From Sphingomonas sp. UBA1000 (GTDB taxonomy: Bacteria; Pseudomonadota; Alphaproteobacteria; Sphingomonadales; Sphingomonadaceae): a stretch of DNA of 6,530 bases. Under the pieces are notes generated by a model. The model did not search any database, was not told the origin of the DNA, and worked only from the letters and a program-made list of their open reading frames with translations. The stretch covers positions 1 through 6,530 of the forward strand of contig DBAW01000034.1 in assembly GCA_002291855.1 (NCBI GenBank), given 5' to 3'. Positions 1 to 5,832 of the stretch are shown here, in pieces; position 1 is the stretch's first letter; each line of letters begins with the position of its first letter. Made by a program: the position numbers and the translations under genes.

Positions 1-180
1 GGCGGCGTGGTGCGGCTGATCTTTTTCGATCGCGCCGGGCGGTTTCTGAGCTTCGGCACCGCTCAGGCCGATGGCACGGCCGCGCTGCCCATCGCCGCGC
101 GACGCGACGGCGACCGGACGATCGCGACGCTCGGGGCCGAACGCTACGAGATTCCCGATGTGTTCGTGGCCGGGGACTGA
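1..180 (+). CDS. C-terminal end of an unidentified protein (5' truncated)
   Basis: The first frame is open from base 1 and ends at TGA 178-180, giving the last 59 residues of a protein that begins before the window. The fragment starts GGVVRLIFFDRAGRF and ends EIPDVFVAGD. It alternates short hydrophobic strands (VVRLIFF, FLSFGTA, TIATL) with charged turns, which suggests a beta-rich soluble domain, but I recognise no family and see no catalytic motif. Codon use (G or C at nearly all third positions) matches the neighbouring genes, which supports it being real. It is followed by a 50-base gap with its own ribosome binding site before the next gene, so the two could share a transcript. Function is unknown. 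Confidence 0.6.
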   Translation, partial: GGVVRLIFFDRAGRFLSFGTAQADGTAALPIAARRDGDRTIATLGAERYEIPDVFVAGD

Positions 181-230
181 ACGCCCGGCCGCGCCAAAAC
201 TTTGTCGACAAGAGGGGAAAGGGGATTGTC

Positions 231-1019
231 ATGCGCAGGACGAAACTGATCGCCGCCACGGCGCTGGCCGGGCTGATCGCCCAGCCGCTGGCCGCCGCAC
301 CCGCGCCGGGCTCGGTGCGCGACCTGATCGGCGCGCGCGCGGCCGGGGGCGAGACCCAGCTGGAAACGCGCGGCTTTTCATTCATCCATGGCTCGACCGA
401 CGATGACCGCAAGATCAATTACTGGTGGAACGGCAACACGCGCGAATGCGTGAAGGTCGTGACCCATGACGGCCGGTTCGAGGCCGTGACCCAGACCACC
501 GCCGCCGACTGCAACCAGAAAGGCGGCAAGGGCGACACGGCGGCGGCGGTCGCGATCGGCGCGGCGGCGCTGCTCGGCATTGCCGCGCTGGCCAGCAAAT
601 CGCATCACCGCGAAGACCGTTACAATGACGAGCGCAGCACCGCCGAGTTCGAGCGCGGCTATCGCGACGGCCTCTACAACCAGTCCTATCACAATTATGG
701 CCGCACCGACGCCTATAGCCATGGCTATGAACAGGGGGTGCGCGAGCGTGGCAGCCAGACCGCCTATCGCCCCTATAATCATTTCGGCGGCGGCTATGCC
801 GATTATGCCGGCATCAACGACCTTGAAGGCCGCCCGCGCGACGCCGCCATTGGCGAACTGACGCGGCGCGGCTTTGCAATGCGCGACAACAAGCGCACCG
901 ATGAGGGGCGCTACATCACCTTCTGGCGCGCCGCCTCGCGCCAGTGCCTGATTCTGCATTCGCAGGATGGCCGGGTGGTGTCGGTGGAAAGCGTGTCCTC
1001 GCGCACCTGCAGTTATTGA
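231..1019 (+). CDS. Secreted or membrane-anchored protein with two copies of a 66-residue cysteine-pair domain
   Basis: This is a 262-residue protein of unknown function. The ATG at 231 follows a purine-rich ribosome binding stretch (GAGGGGAAAGGGG, 212-224). Residues 1-22 look like a signal peptide (MRRTK, hydrophobic core, LAAA). Residues 29-94 and 195-260 align with no gaps at a constant offset of 166 and share 16 identities, including DL, RGF (47-49/213-215), a tryptophan (66/232), DGR (80-82/246-248) and two cysteines each (73 and 94; 239 and 260), so each copy may hold one disulfide. Between them lie a glycine/alanine-rich hydrophobic stretch (about 103-122), which could be a transmembrane or glycine-zipper segment, and a tyrosine-rich linker (129-193) with two GYxxG motifs (RGYRDGLYN, HGYEQGVRE). 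The signal peptide and cysteine pairs point to the periplasm or cell envelope. No enzyme motif is visible. The gene is well supported; its role is not. Confidence 0.85.
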   Translation: MRRTKLIAATALAGLIAQPLAAAPAPGSVRDLIGARAAGGETQLETRGFSFIHGSTDDDRKINYWWNGNTRECVKVVTHDGRFEAVTQTTAADCNQKGGKGDTAAAVAIGAAALLGIAALASKSHHREDRYNDERSTAEFERGYRDGLYNQSYHNYGRTDAYSHGYEQGVRERGSQTAYRPYNHFGGGYADYAGINDLEGRPRDAAIGELTRRGFAMRDNKRTDEGRYITFWRAASRQCLILHSQDGRVVSVESVSSRTCSY

Positions 1020-1035
1020 GGCTGGTAATCGGTGT

Positions 1036-1102
1036 CGACCGGGCGGCCCGCCTCTGCTGTGGCCTGCCCGGTCGCCCGCCCGCCGGGTTTCATTGCCCCG
1101 GC
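1036..1102 (+). terminator. Two consecutive hairpins after the duplicated-domain gene; possible terminator
   Basis: The first hairpin pairs CGACCGGGC (1036-1044) with GCCCGGTCG (1066-1074), a perfect 9-bp stem; GGCC 1045-1048 with GGCC 1061-1064 can extend it across one bulged base. A second hairpin pairs GCCGGG (1082-1087) with CCCGGC (1097-1102) around a nine-base loop that contains TTTCATT. Neither is followed by a clean T-run, so intrinsic termination is only a possibility. The position just after the stop at 1017-1019 and before a regulated promoter supports a transcript boundary. Confidence 0.4.
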
Positions 1103-1139
1103 AAATCTAATCGACATCAAGTTCTCATCGCCGACACGC

Positions 1140-1168
1140 TTGCTAATGAGAATGCGTGTCAATATTTA
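1140..1168 (+). promoter_or_regulatory. Fur-like operator overlapping a candidate promoter of the TonB-dependent receptor
   Basis: An AT-richer island interrupts the GC-rich background. It contains GCTAATGAGAAT (1142-1153), which resembles one half of alphaproteobacterial Fur boxes, followed by a weaker second half (TGTCAA, 1157-1162) giving a loose TTG...CAA dyad over 1140-1162. A possible -35 (TTGCTA, 1140-1145) and -10 (TATTTA, 1163-1168) are separated by 17 bases, so a bound repressor would cover the promoter. The receptor's ribosome binding site (GAGGAAA, 1187-1193) and its ATG at 1197 follow. Iron-dependent repression is the expected logic for this receptor family. The site is recognised by eye only, and the -10 match is poor. 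Confidence 0.5.
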
Positions 1169-1196
1169 GCGCGCATTCGTTCCACCGAGGAAACAG

Positions 1197-3365
1197 ATGC
1201 GCAATAAGATGGTGTTTTGCGCCGCGCTGGCGGCCGGGCTGAACATGTCGGGGCAGGCAGTCGCCGCCGATGCCGCGCCGCCGGCCTCGGGCGAAACCGG
1301 GTCGATCATCGTCACCGGCACCCGCCTCGATGAACGCTTTCCCGAAGTGTCCGGCCCGTTCATCTTTGCCGGCAAGCTGGCGGACGTCACGGTGATGCGC
1401 GATCTGCCGCTGGTCGAGGGGCGCAATCTGCGTCAGGCCTTTGCCGACATTCCCGGCCTGCTGGTTTCCGAAGTGTCGAACGGCAGCTGGGCAAGCGTCA
1501 GCTATCGCGGGTTGGGCGAGCCGCATGAAAGCTGGAACCTGCTGACGCTTGCCGATGCGGTGCCGCTGGTGCCCGATGCCTATAGCTATCCGGCCGCCTA
1601 TATCATCCCGCCGATGGAGCTGGTCGACCGGGTGGAGTTCATCCGCGGCGGGGCCGGGCTGCTGCACGGGCCGCAGCCGGGCGGCGTGCTCAACTATGCG
1701 CTGGTCGGCCCGCGTCGTGAGGCCGGGCAGGAAGGGATCGTCAAGCTTGCCGCCGGGTCCGACGCGTTTCGCTCGGCGCTGGCGCGGCTGGCGGTGTCGA
1801 ACGGCCGGGTCGGGCTGGATGGCCATATCGTCTGGAATGCGGGCGATGGCCCGCGCCGGGTGAACAGCGATTTCAACCAGCTGAGCGGCCGCGCGCGCGC
1901 CGCCTATACCGGCGAAACGCTGACCGCGACGCTGACCGTGGATTATGACCGGGGCCGTTACGGCGAGCCGGGCGGCCTGAGCGCGGCGCGCTTTGCCGCA
2001 TCGCCGCAGGATTCCTCCACCCCGCGCGACCGGCTGTTCATCGAACGGTTCGTGCCGTCGGCGGCGCTTGAATGGGATATTGACGACGAAACCCATGTCA
2101 CCGCGCGGGGCTGGTACAGCGAATATGAACGCACCAGCTGGCGGCAGGCCGGGGGCAGTTTCGGGCAGATCATTCCCGATCAGAATGTGCTCATCCGCCA
2201 GACCCAGCTGTTCCGCACCGGCGCGGTCGATCTGCGCCTGCGCCGCGATGTCGGGCCGCATGTGCTGACCCTCGGCGCGATGGCGTTCCGCTCGTCCTCG
2301 CCGGTCACGGTCGACAAGGGCGCGTCGGCGACCGACCGGCTGGGCACTGCCGGCGCGCTGGCGCGGGTGGCGCGCAAGGGCAATGTGCTCGCCGCCTTTG
2401 CCGAGGCCAAGATTGACCTCGGTGCGCTTCAGCTCGTCCCCGGCGTGCGGCTGGAGCGGCTGCGCCAGCGCGTGACCGAACGGCTCGATCTCGGCATCGG
2501 CTCGGTCACCGGCGGCGGGCCGGGCGCAGCGAACGGTCAGCTCGGCAATCGCCGCAACGAACAGACGGTCGCGCTGTGGGGGCTGGGGGCGACCTGGGAC
2601 GTGACTCCCCGGCTCAAGCTGGTCGGCAATGCGTCGCGCGGGTTCAAGCCGCTTCTTTATAATGATGGCGTGACCTTCCAGGCCGGCGTCGATGCTGCCG
2701 AGGAGTTCGAGGCCAGCTATTCGACCAGCTATGAACTGGGCGCGCAGTGGCGGCCGCTGCCGGGGACCCGGCTCGACGCCAGCCTGTTCCGCGTGCTGCT
2801 TGACGATCAGGTCGGCTTTCTGGCCGGGCCGCTGCCGGCGGCCGCGCCGTTCGGGGCGGTCGGGGCGGGCGGTGCGCGTCGGCAGAATGTCGGCTCGATG
2901 CGCAATGACGGGATCGATCTCGCCGCCAGTCTCGACCTGCTCGGGCCGGACGGCGTTGCCGGCACCTCGGCCAACACGCTGCGGCTGAGCGCCAATGTCC
3001 AGCTGCTCGATGCGCGCTTCCGCAGCGGAGCCGCTGCCGGCTTCCGGCCGCAATATGCGCCCGGCCATGTGCTGCGCGCCTCGGCCAGCTGGATCGCCGA
3101 ATCGGGCGCCCGCGCCGCGCTGCTGCTGACCGCGGTCGGCCGCCAGAACGGGTCGGACAATGACCGGCCGGAGTTTGACATTCCCGCCTATCAGGTCGTC
3201 GACCTGTCGGTCGATGTGCCAGTGTTCGGCCCGGTGATGATCGGTGCCGGCATCACCAATCTGCTCGATTCCGACTATTGGGCGCGGGTGCGGCCCGGTG
3301 CCGGCCAGGGGATCGACCCCGGCCGTCCGCGCCAGGCCTATGTGGCGGTGTCGGCACGGTTCTGA
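1197..3365 (+). CDS. TonB-dependent outer membrane receptor, FecA-like, without signalling domain
   Basis: This 722-residue protein has the layout of a TonB-dependent transporter: it imports a ligand, usually a ferric chelate, across the outer membrane using TonB/ExbBD energy. Residues 1-24 are a signal peptide ending QAVA. GSIIVTGTR (35-43) is a TonB-box-like segment. The plug covers about 50-170 and includes RQAFADIPGLLV (79-90), the VDRVEFIRGGAG motif (143-154) and GPQPGGVLNY (158-167), all typical of the FecA-like branch. The rest is a beta-barrel of alternating strands and loops, with the NLLDSDYW motif near the C-terminal end and a terminal phenylalanine (VSARF), as expected for outer membrane assembly. 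The TonB box follows the signal peptide almost directly, so there is no N-terminal signalling domain of the kind that talks to FecR/FecI. Control is therefore more likely direct, through the upstream Fur-like site. GAGGAAA at 1187-1193 supports the start. The substrate cannot be read from the sequence; ferric citrate is only one option. Confidence 0.96.
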   Translation: MRNKMVFCAALAAGLNMSGQAVAADAAPPASGETGSIIVTGTRLDERFPEVSGPFIFAGKLADVTVMRDLPLVEGRNLRQAFADIPGLLVSEVSNGSWASVSYRGLGEPHESWNLLTLADAVPLVPDAYSYPAAYIIPPMELVDRVEFIRGGAGLLHGPQPGGVLNYALVGPRREAGQEGIVKLAAGSDAFRSALARLAVSNGRVGLDGHIVWNAGDGPRRVNSDFNQLSGRARAAYTGETLTATLTVDYDRGRYGEPGGLSAARFAASPQDSSTPRDRLFIERFVPSAALEWDIDDETHVTARGWYSEYERTSWRQAGGSFGQIIPDQNVLIRQTQLFRTGAVDLRLRRDVGPHVLTLGAMAFRSSSPVTVDKGASATDRLGTAGALARVARKGNVLAAFAEAKIDLGALQLVPGVRLERLRQRVTERLDLGIGSVTGGGPGAANGQLGNRRNEQTVALWGLGATWDVTPRLKLVGNASRGFKPLLYNDGVTFQAGVDAAEEFEASYSTSYELGAQWRPLPGTRLDASLFRVLLDDQVGFLAGPLPAAAPFGAVGAGGARRQNVGSMRNDGIDLAASLDLLGPDGVAGTSANTLRLSANVQLLDARFRSGAAAGFRPQYAPGHVLRASASWIAESGARAALLLTAVGRQNGSDNDRPEFDIPAYQVVDLSVDVPVFGPVMIGAGITNLLDSDYWARVRPGAGQGIDPGRPRQAYVAVSARF

Positions 3366-3375
3366 CGCGGGTTCC

Positions 3376-3402
3376 GGCCCGGTGATCCGCCGCCACCGGG
3401 CC
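3376..3402 (+). terminator. GC-rich hairpin after the receptor gene; probable terminator
   Basis: GGCCCGGTG (3376-3384) pairs perfectly with CACCGGGCC (3394-3402) around a nine-base loop, eleven bases after the receptor stop codon. There is no strong T-tract after it (ATGTTCCC), so termination may be inefficient or Rho-assisted. Further downstream are CTGGCGG (3414-3420) with CCGCCAG (3444-3450), and a bulged stem CGGCGG-ATT (3466-3475) with AATCCGCCG (3479-3487). The whole gap to 3528 is hairpin-rich and shows no small gene. Confidence 0.5.
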
Positions 3403-3528
3403 ATGTTCCCGGGCTGGCGGCACCGGGGGCGTCGTGTCCCTGCCCGCCAGGGTTCGTCAGCTGCCCGGCGGGATTGAAAATCCGCCGCCACCCGGCCAGC
3501 CTGTCGGCGGTCGGCACGGGAGGTGCGG

Positions 3529-3996
3529 ATGATCGGCAATGGTGCGCGCAAGGGCAGGCAAGGGCGGGTTGGCATGGTGCGGCCCGCGCTGCTCGCCGCC
3601 ATGCTGCTGGCGCTGCCGGGGTGTGTCGCGGCGCTCCGGGCTTCGTGCCCGATGGGCGACGATCTCGCCGCGATCCGGTGCCGGGCCGATGACGGAGACA
3701 AGGCAGCGCAGCTGGCGCTGGGCATCGCCTATGAAACCGGCACCGGGGTGCCGCAGGATCATCGTCGCGCAGCCTAGCTCTATCGGCGCGCCGCAACCCC
3801 GGTTTCGGGCATGGTCTATATCTATTCGCCCGCCGTCGGCCGCGCGCCGGCGCAGGTGATGCCGGTCCATGTCGGGAGCGACCAGCCGGGCCTTGCCGAA
3901 GCGATGCGCAGGCTGGCCCGGCTCCATGATCTGGGCCTCGGGGTCCGCCGCGATCCCGCCAAGGCAGCCATGTGGCGCGCCCGCGCCGCCAGATAG
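3529..3996 (+). pseudogene. SEL1-repeat lipoprotein gene interrupted by an in-frame amber codon
   Basis: The frame opens at ATG 3529, five bases after a GGGAGG ribosome binding site (3518-3523); GTG 3523 lies inside that site and is unlikely to be the start. Residues 16-32 form a lipoprotein signal (hydrophobic core, then LPGC with C32), so the product would be a lipid-anchored envelope protein. The mature part begins a SEL1 repeat (QLALGIAYETGTGVPQDHRR), stops at TAG 3775-3777 (codon 83), and continues in the same frame as LYRRAAT. A second repeat follows (EAMRRLARLHDLGLGV, then AKAAMWRARAAR) before TAG 3994-3996. The amber sits where SEL1 repeats usually have a residue between AA and LYRRAA, so one base change from GAG, AAG or CAG would explain it. 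Codon use after the stop is still gene-like, pointing to recent loss, a sequencing error or suppression. As read, only an 82-residue lipoprotein with half a repeat is made. SEL1 proteins are protein-interaction scaffolds; the partner is unknown. Confidence 0.75.
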
Positions 3997-4047
3997 GCCG
4001 CCGCCGCGGAGGCGCATGGCCGCACACGAAAGACGCGGTGCCGGGGG

Positions 4048-4099
4048 TGACATCCGTCATGTCGCCGCGCTGACGCCGGGCACTGCGATGTCATCCGTC
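4048..4099 (+). repeat. Two copies of TGWCATCCGTC, 41 bases apart, upstream of the ABC operon
   Basis: TGACATCCGTC (4048-4058) and TGTCATCCGTC (4089-4099) differ at one base and are 41 bases apart, close to four helical turns. ATGTC follows the first copy (4059-4063) and overlaps the start of the second (4088-4092). The first copy also forms the dyad GACAT-ccgtc-ATGTC (4049-4063). Paired, same-face sites in front of an operon that encodes its own sensor kinase fit response-regulator binding sites. No clear -35/-10 pair is visible, which would suit an activator-dependent promoter. This role is inferred. Confidence 0.4.
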
Positions 4100-4108
4100 C
4101 GCGGGCTA

Positions 4109-4137
4109 GGTCGTTCTCCAGCGTCAGGAGAACGATC
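4109..4137 (+). promoter_or_regulatory. Inverted repeat burying the ribosome binding site of the ABC ATPase gene
   Basis: TCGTTCTCC (4111-4119) and GGAGAACGA (4127-4135) are perfect reverse complements around a seven-base loop. A G-U and a G-C pair (4110/4136, 4109/4137) extend the stem to 11 bp, ending at the base before the ATG at 4138. The 3' arm contains the Shine-Dalgarno sequence AGGAG (4126-4130), so in RNA the stem would hide the ribosome binding site. It could act as a translational switch, or as DNA it could be a repressor operator. The structure is directly visible; its function is inferred. Confidence 0.6.
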
Positions 4138-5058
4138 ATGCTTTCCACCCCTTCATCGCTCATCGCCTCGCTCGAAGGCGTGACCAAGGCTTATGGCGCG
4201 CACCGCGTGCTGGACGGGTTCGACTTCACGCTGGAGGCCGGATCGGTCACCGCCCTGCTTGGTCCCAACGGGGCGGGCAAGTCGACCGTCGCGGGGCTGC
4301 TGACCGGCCGGCTGAGGGCCGATGATGGCCGGGCGCGCCTGTTCGGCCGCGATCCGTCCGATCAGCTGGCCCGGGCGCGCATGGGGATCATGCTGCAGGC
4401 GGGCGGCCTGCCCGAAACCCTCACCGTGGCCGAGGCTGTCAATCTTCACGCCGGCTATTTCGCGCGCCGCCTGCCGACCGCCGCCGCGCTCGAACAGGCG
4501 GGTCTGACCGCGCTGGCGGGTCGCCGCTGCGACCGGCTTTCGGGCGGTGAGGCGCGCAAGGTGCAGTTTGCGATGGCGATCGCCGGGTCGCCCGATCTGC
4601 TGGTGCTCGATGAACCCACCACCGGCTTCGATCCCGAATCGCGCCGCGCGATGTGGGATGTGGTCCGCGCCAAGGCCGATGCAGGGGCCGGCGTGCTGCT
4701 CGCCACCCATCATATGGACGAGGCCGAGGCGCTGGCCGACCGGATCGTCGTGATCGCAGGCGGCCGGATCATCGCCGATGGTCCCCCGGCTGCGATCAAG
4801 GCGCAGGTGGCGGCGACCGCGATCCGGCTGCGCACCCGCCTGCCCGCCGAACGCTTCCGCGCCCTGCCCGGCGTGGTCAGGGTGGAGACGGTGGGGGCCG
4901 ATCTCTCGCTGCTGACCACCGACCCGCGCCCGACGCTGGAAGCGGCCTTCGCGCTCGATCCGGCGGTGGCGCATTTCGAAGTCACCGGGGCGAGCCTTGA
5001 AGACGCCCTTGCCAATCTTGTCCGCGCCAGCCGCACCGTCCTGAAGGAGGCCGCATGA
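4138..5058 (+). CDS. ABC transporter ATP-binding protein (ABC-2 exporter type)
   Basis: This 306-residue cytoplasmic ATPase would power the permease encoded next. All core motifs are present: Walker A GPNGAGKST (42-50), Q-loop Q87, signature LSGGE (134-138), Walker B LLVLDE (154-159) followed by PTTGFDP, and the switch histidine H191 in ATHHMDEAEAL. The GPNGAGKST/THHMDEAE combination is typical of the CcmA/YvfR-like branch that pairs with ABC-2 permeases for drug, peptide or lipid export. Residues about 225-300 form the usual C-terminal extension after the nucleotide-binding domain. The stop TGA (5056-5058) overlaps the permease ATG at 5055, indicating translational coupling. The ATG at 4138 is the only start with a good Shine-Dalgarno sequence (AGGAG, 4126-4130), which lies inside a strong hairpin. 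The substrate is not apparent. The ATPase looks fully functional. Confidence 0.95.
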   Translation: MLSTPSSLIASLEGVTKAYGAHRVLDGFDFTLEAGSVTALLGPNGAGKSTVAGLLTGRLRADDGRARLFGRDPSDQLARARMGIMLQAGGLPETLTVAEAVNLHAGYFARRLPTAAALEQAGLTALAGRRCDRLSGGEARKVQFAMAIAGSPDLLVLDEPTTGFDPESRRAMWDVVRAKADAGAGVLLATHHMDEAEALADRIVVIAGGRIIADGPPAAIKAQVAATAIRLRTRLPAERFRALPGVVRVETVGADLSLLTTDPRPTLEAAFALDPAVAHFEVTGASLEDALANLVRASRTVLKEAA

Positions 5059-5810
5059 TGTCCGCTCTGATCGCTCCCGCATCCGCCGTCTATGCCCGCG
5101 AAAGCTGGGCCGAGATCATCAAGTCTGCGCGCATGCCGCAGTTCATCATCCCCACCATCGCCATGCCGCCGGCTTTCTACGCCCTGTTCGCGCTCGCGAT
5201 GGGGCAGGGAAGCGCCGAGGTGGCGACCCGCACGCTCGCCACCTTCGGCGTGTTTGCGGTGATGGGCCCGGCGCTGTTCGGCTTTGGCGCGAACATCGCC
5301 GCCGAGCGTGAGAGCGGCCAGCTGGAGCTGAAGCGCCTCTCGCCCATGCCCGCCGGCGCGCAGATCGCGGCCAGGGTCGCCACGACCACGGTGTTCAGCA
5401 TGATCGCCTTCATGCTGGTCTATGCGCTCGGGATCGCCGGGGGCGTATCGCTCGGTGCCCTGCAATGGGCGATGCTGGTGACCGTGCACACGCTGGCGAT
5501 CATCCCTTTCGCGCTGATCGGGCTTGGCGTCGGCTATCGGCTTGGTCAGAAAGGCGCGATCGCGGTTGCCAATATCGTGTTTCTGGCGATGGCCGTGATG
5601 GGGGGGCTGTGGATGCCGATTGCCGTCTTGCCGCAGGCCATGCAGACCATCGCCTGGGCGCTGCCATCCTATCATCTGGGCGAAATCGCGCTGATGGCGG
5701 CTGGCCAGCGCGACGCCGCCAACCTCTGGCTGCACGCCGGGCCGCTGGTGCTCATCACGCTCGCCGCCGCCCTGTTCGCCTGGACGGGCGAGCACCAGCA
5801 GGCCCGTTGA
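5055..5810 (+). CDS. ABC-2 type transporter permease
   Basis: This 251-residue inner membrane protein forms the channel partner of the preceding ATPase. About six hydrophobic segments can be seen near residues 29-49, 59-80, 108-128, 135-160, 167-190 and 228-244. Between the second and third lies ERESGQLELKRLSPMP (84-99), the conserved cytoplasmic segment of ABC-2 permeases (usually ERExGTLExLxxSP). LWMPIAVLP and the following helix (185-205) also fit the family. The ATG at 5055 overlaps the upstream stop as ATGA. A second in-frame ATG at 5058 sits at better spacing (7 rather than 4 bases) from the AAGGAGG at 5044-5050, so the true product may lack the first methionine. The stop at 5808-5810 is one base from the first possible kinase start. 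The cargo is unknown. Confidence 0.95.
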   Translation: MMSALIAPASAVYARESWAEIIKSARMPQFIIPTIAMPPAFYALFALAMGQGSAEVATRTLATFGVFAVMGPALFGFGANIAAERESGQLELKRLSPMPAGAQIAARVATTTVFSMIAFMLVYALGIAGGVSLGALQWAMLVTVHTLAIIPFALIGLGVGYRLGQKGAIAVANIVFLAMAVMGGLWMPIAVLPQAMQTIAWALPSYHLGEIALMAAGQRDAANLWLHAGPLVLITLAAALFAWTGEHQQAR

Positions 5811-5832
5811 GATGAACCGGCCCGTTGAGATG
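5801..5832 (+). repeat. 14-base direct repeat at the permease-kinase junction
   Basis: GGCCCGTTGAGATG occurs at 5801-5814 and again at 5819-5832, a period of 18 bases. The first copy contains the permease stop (TGA 5808-5810) and the first candidate kinase start (ATG 5812). The second copy repeats the same TGAGATG string with an in-frame ATG at 5830. It looks like a small in-frame tandem duplication of the stop/start junction. Confidence 0.7.

Noticed and set aside
202..211. Perfect 10-base palindrome TTGTCGACAA before the duplicated-domain gene
   Set aside because: It is short, isolated and has no second copy or clear promoter around it, so it is plausible by chance.
378..959. 193-codon hydrophobic-looking open frame on the - strand
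   Set aside because: It mirrors the duplicated-domain gene, whose signal peptide, ribosome binding site and internal repeat make the + strand frame the real one.
944..1207. Small + strand open frame spanning the intergenic region before the receptor
   Set aside because: It starts inside the upstream gene in another frame, runs through hairpins and the promoter island, and has no ribosome binding site or coding-like codon use.
1143..3725. 860-codon open frame on the - strand across the receptor gene
   Set aside because: It lies opposite the clear TonB-dependent receptor and is low-complexity, rich in R, A, G, P and Q with no recognisable motif. Long antisense open frames are expected opposite G/C-ending codons.
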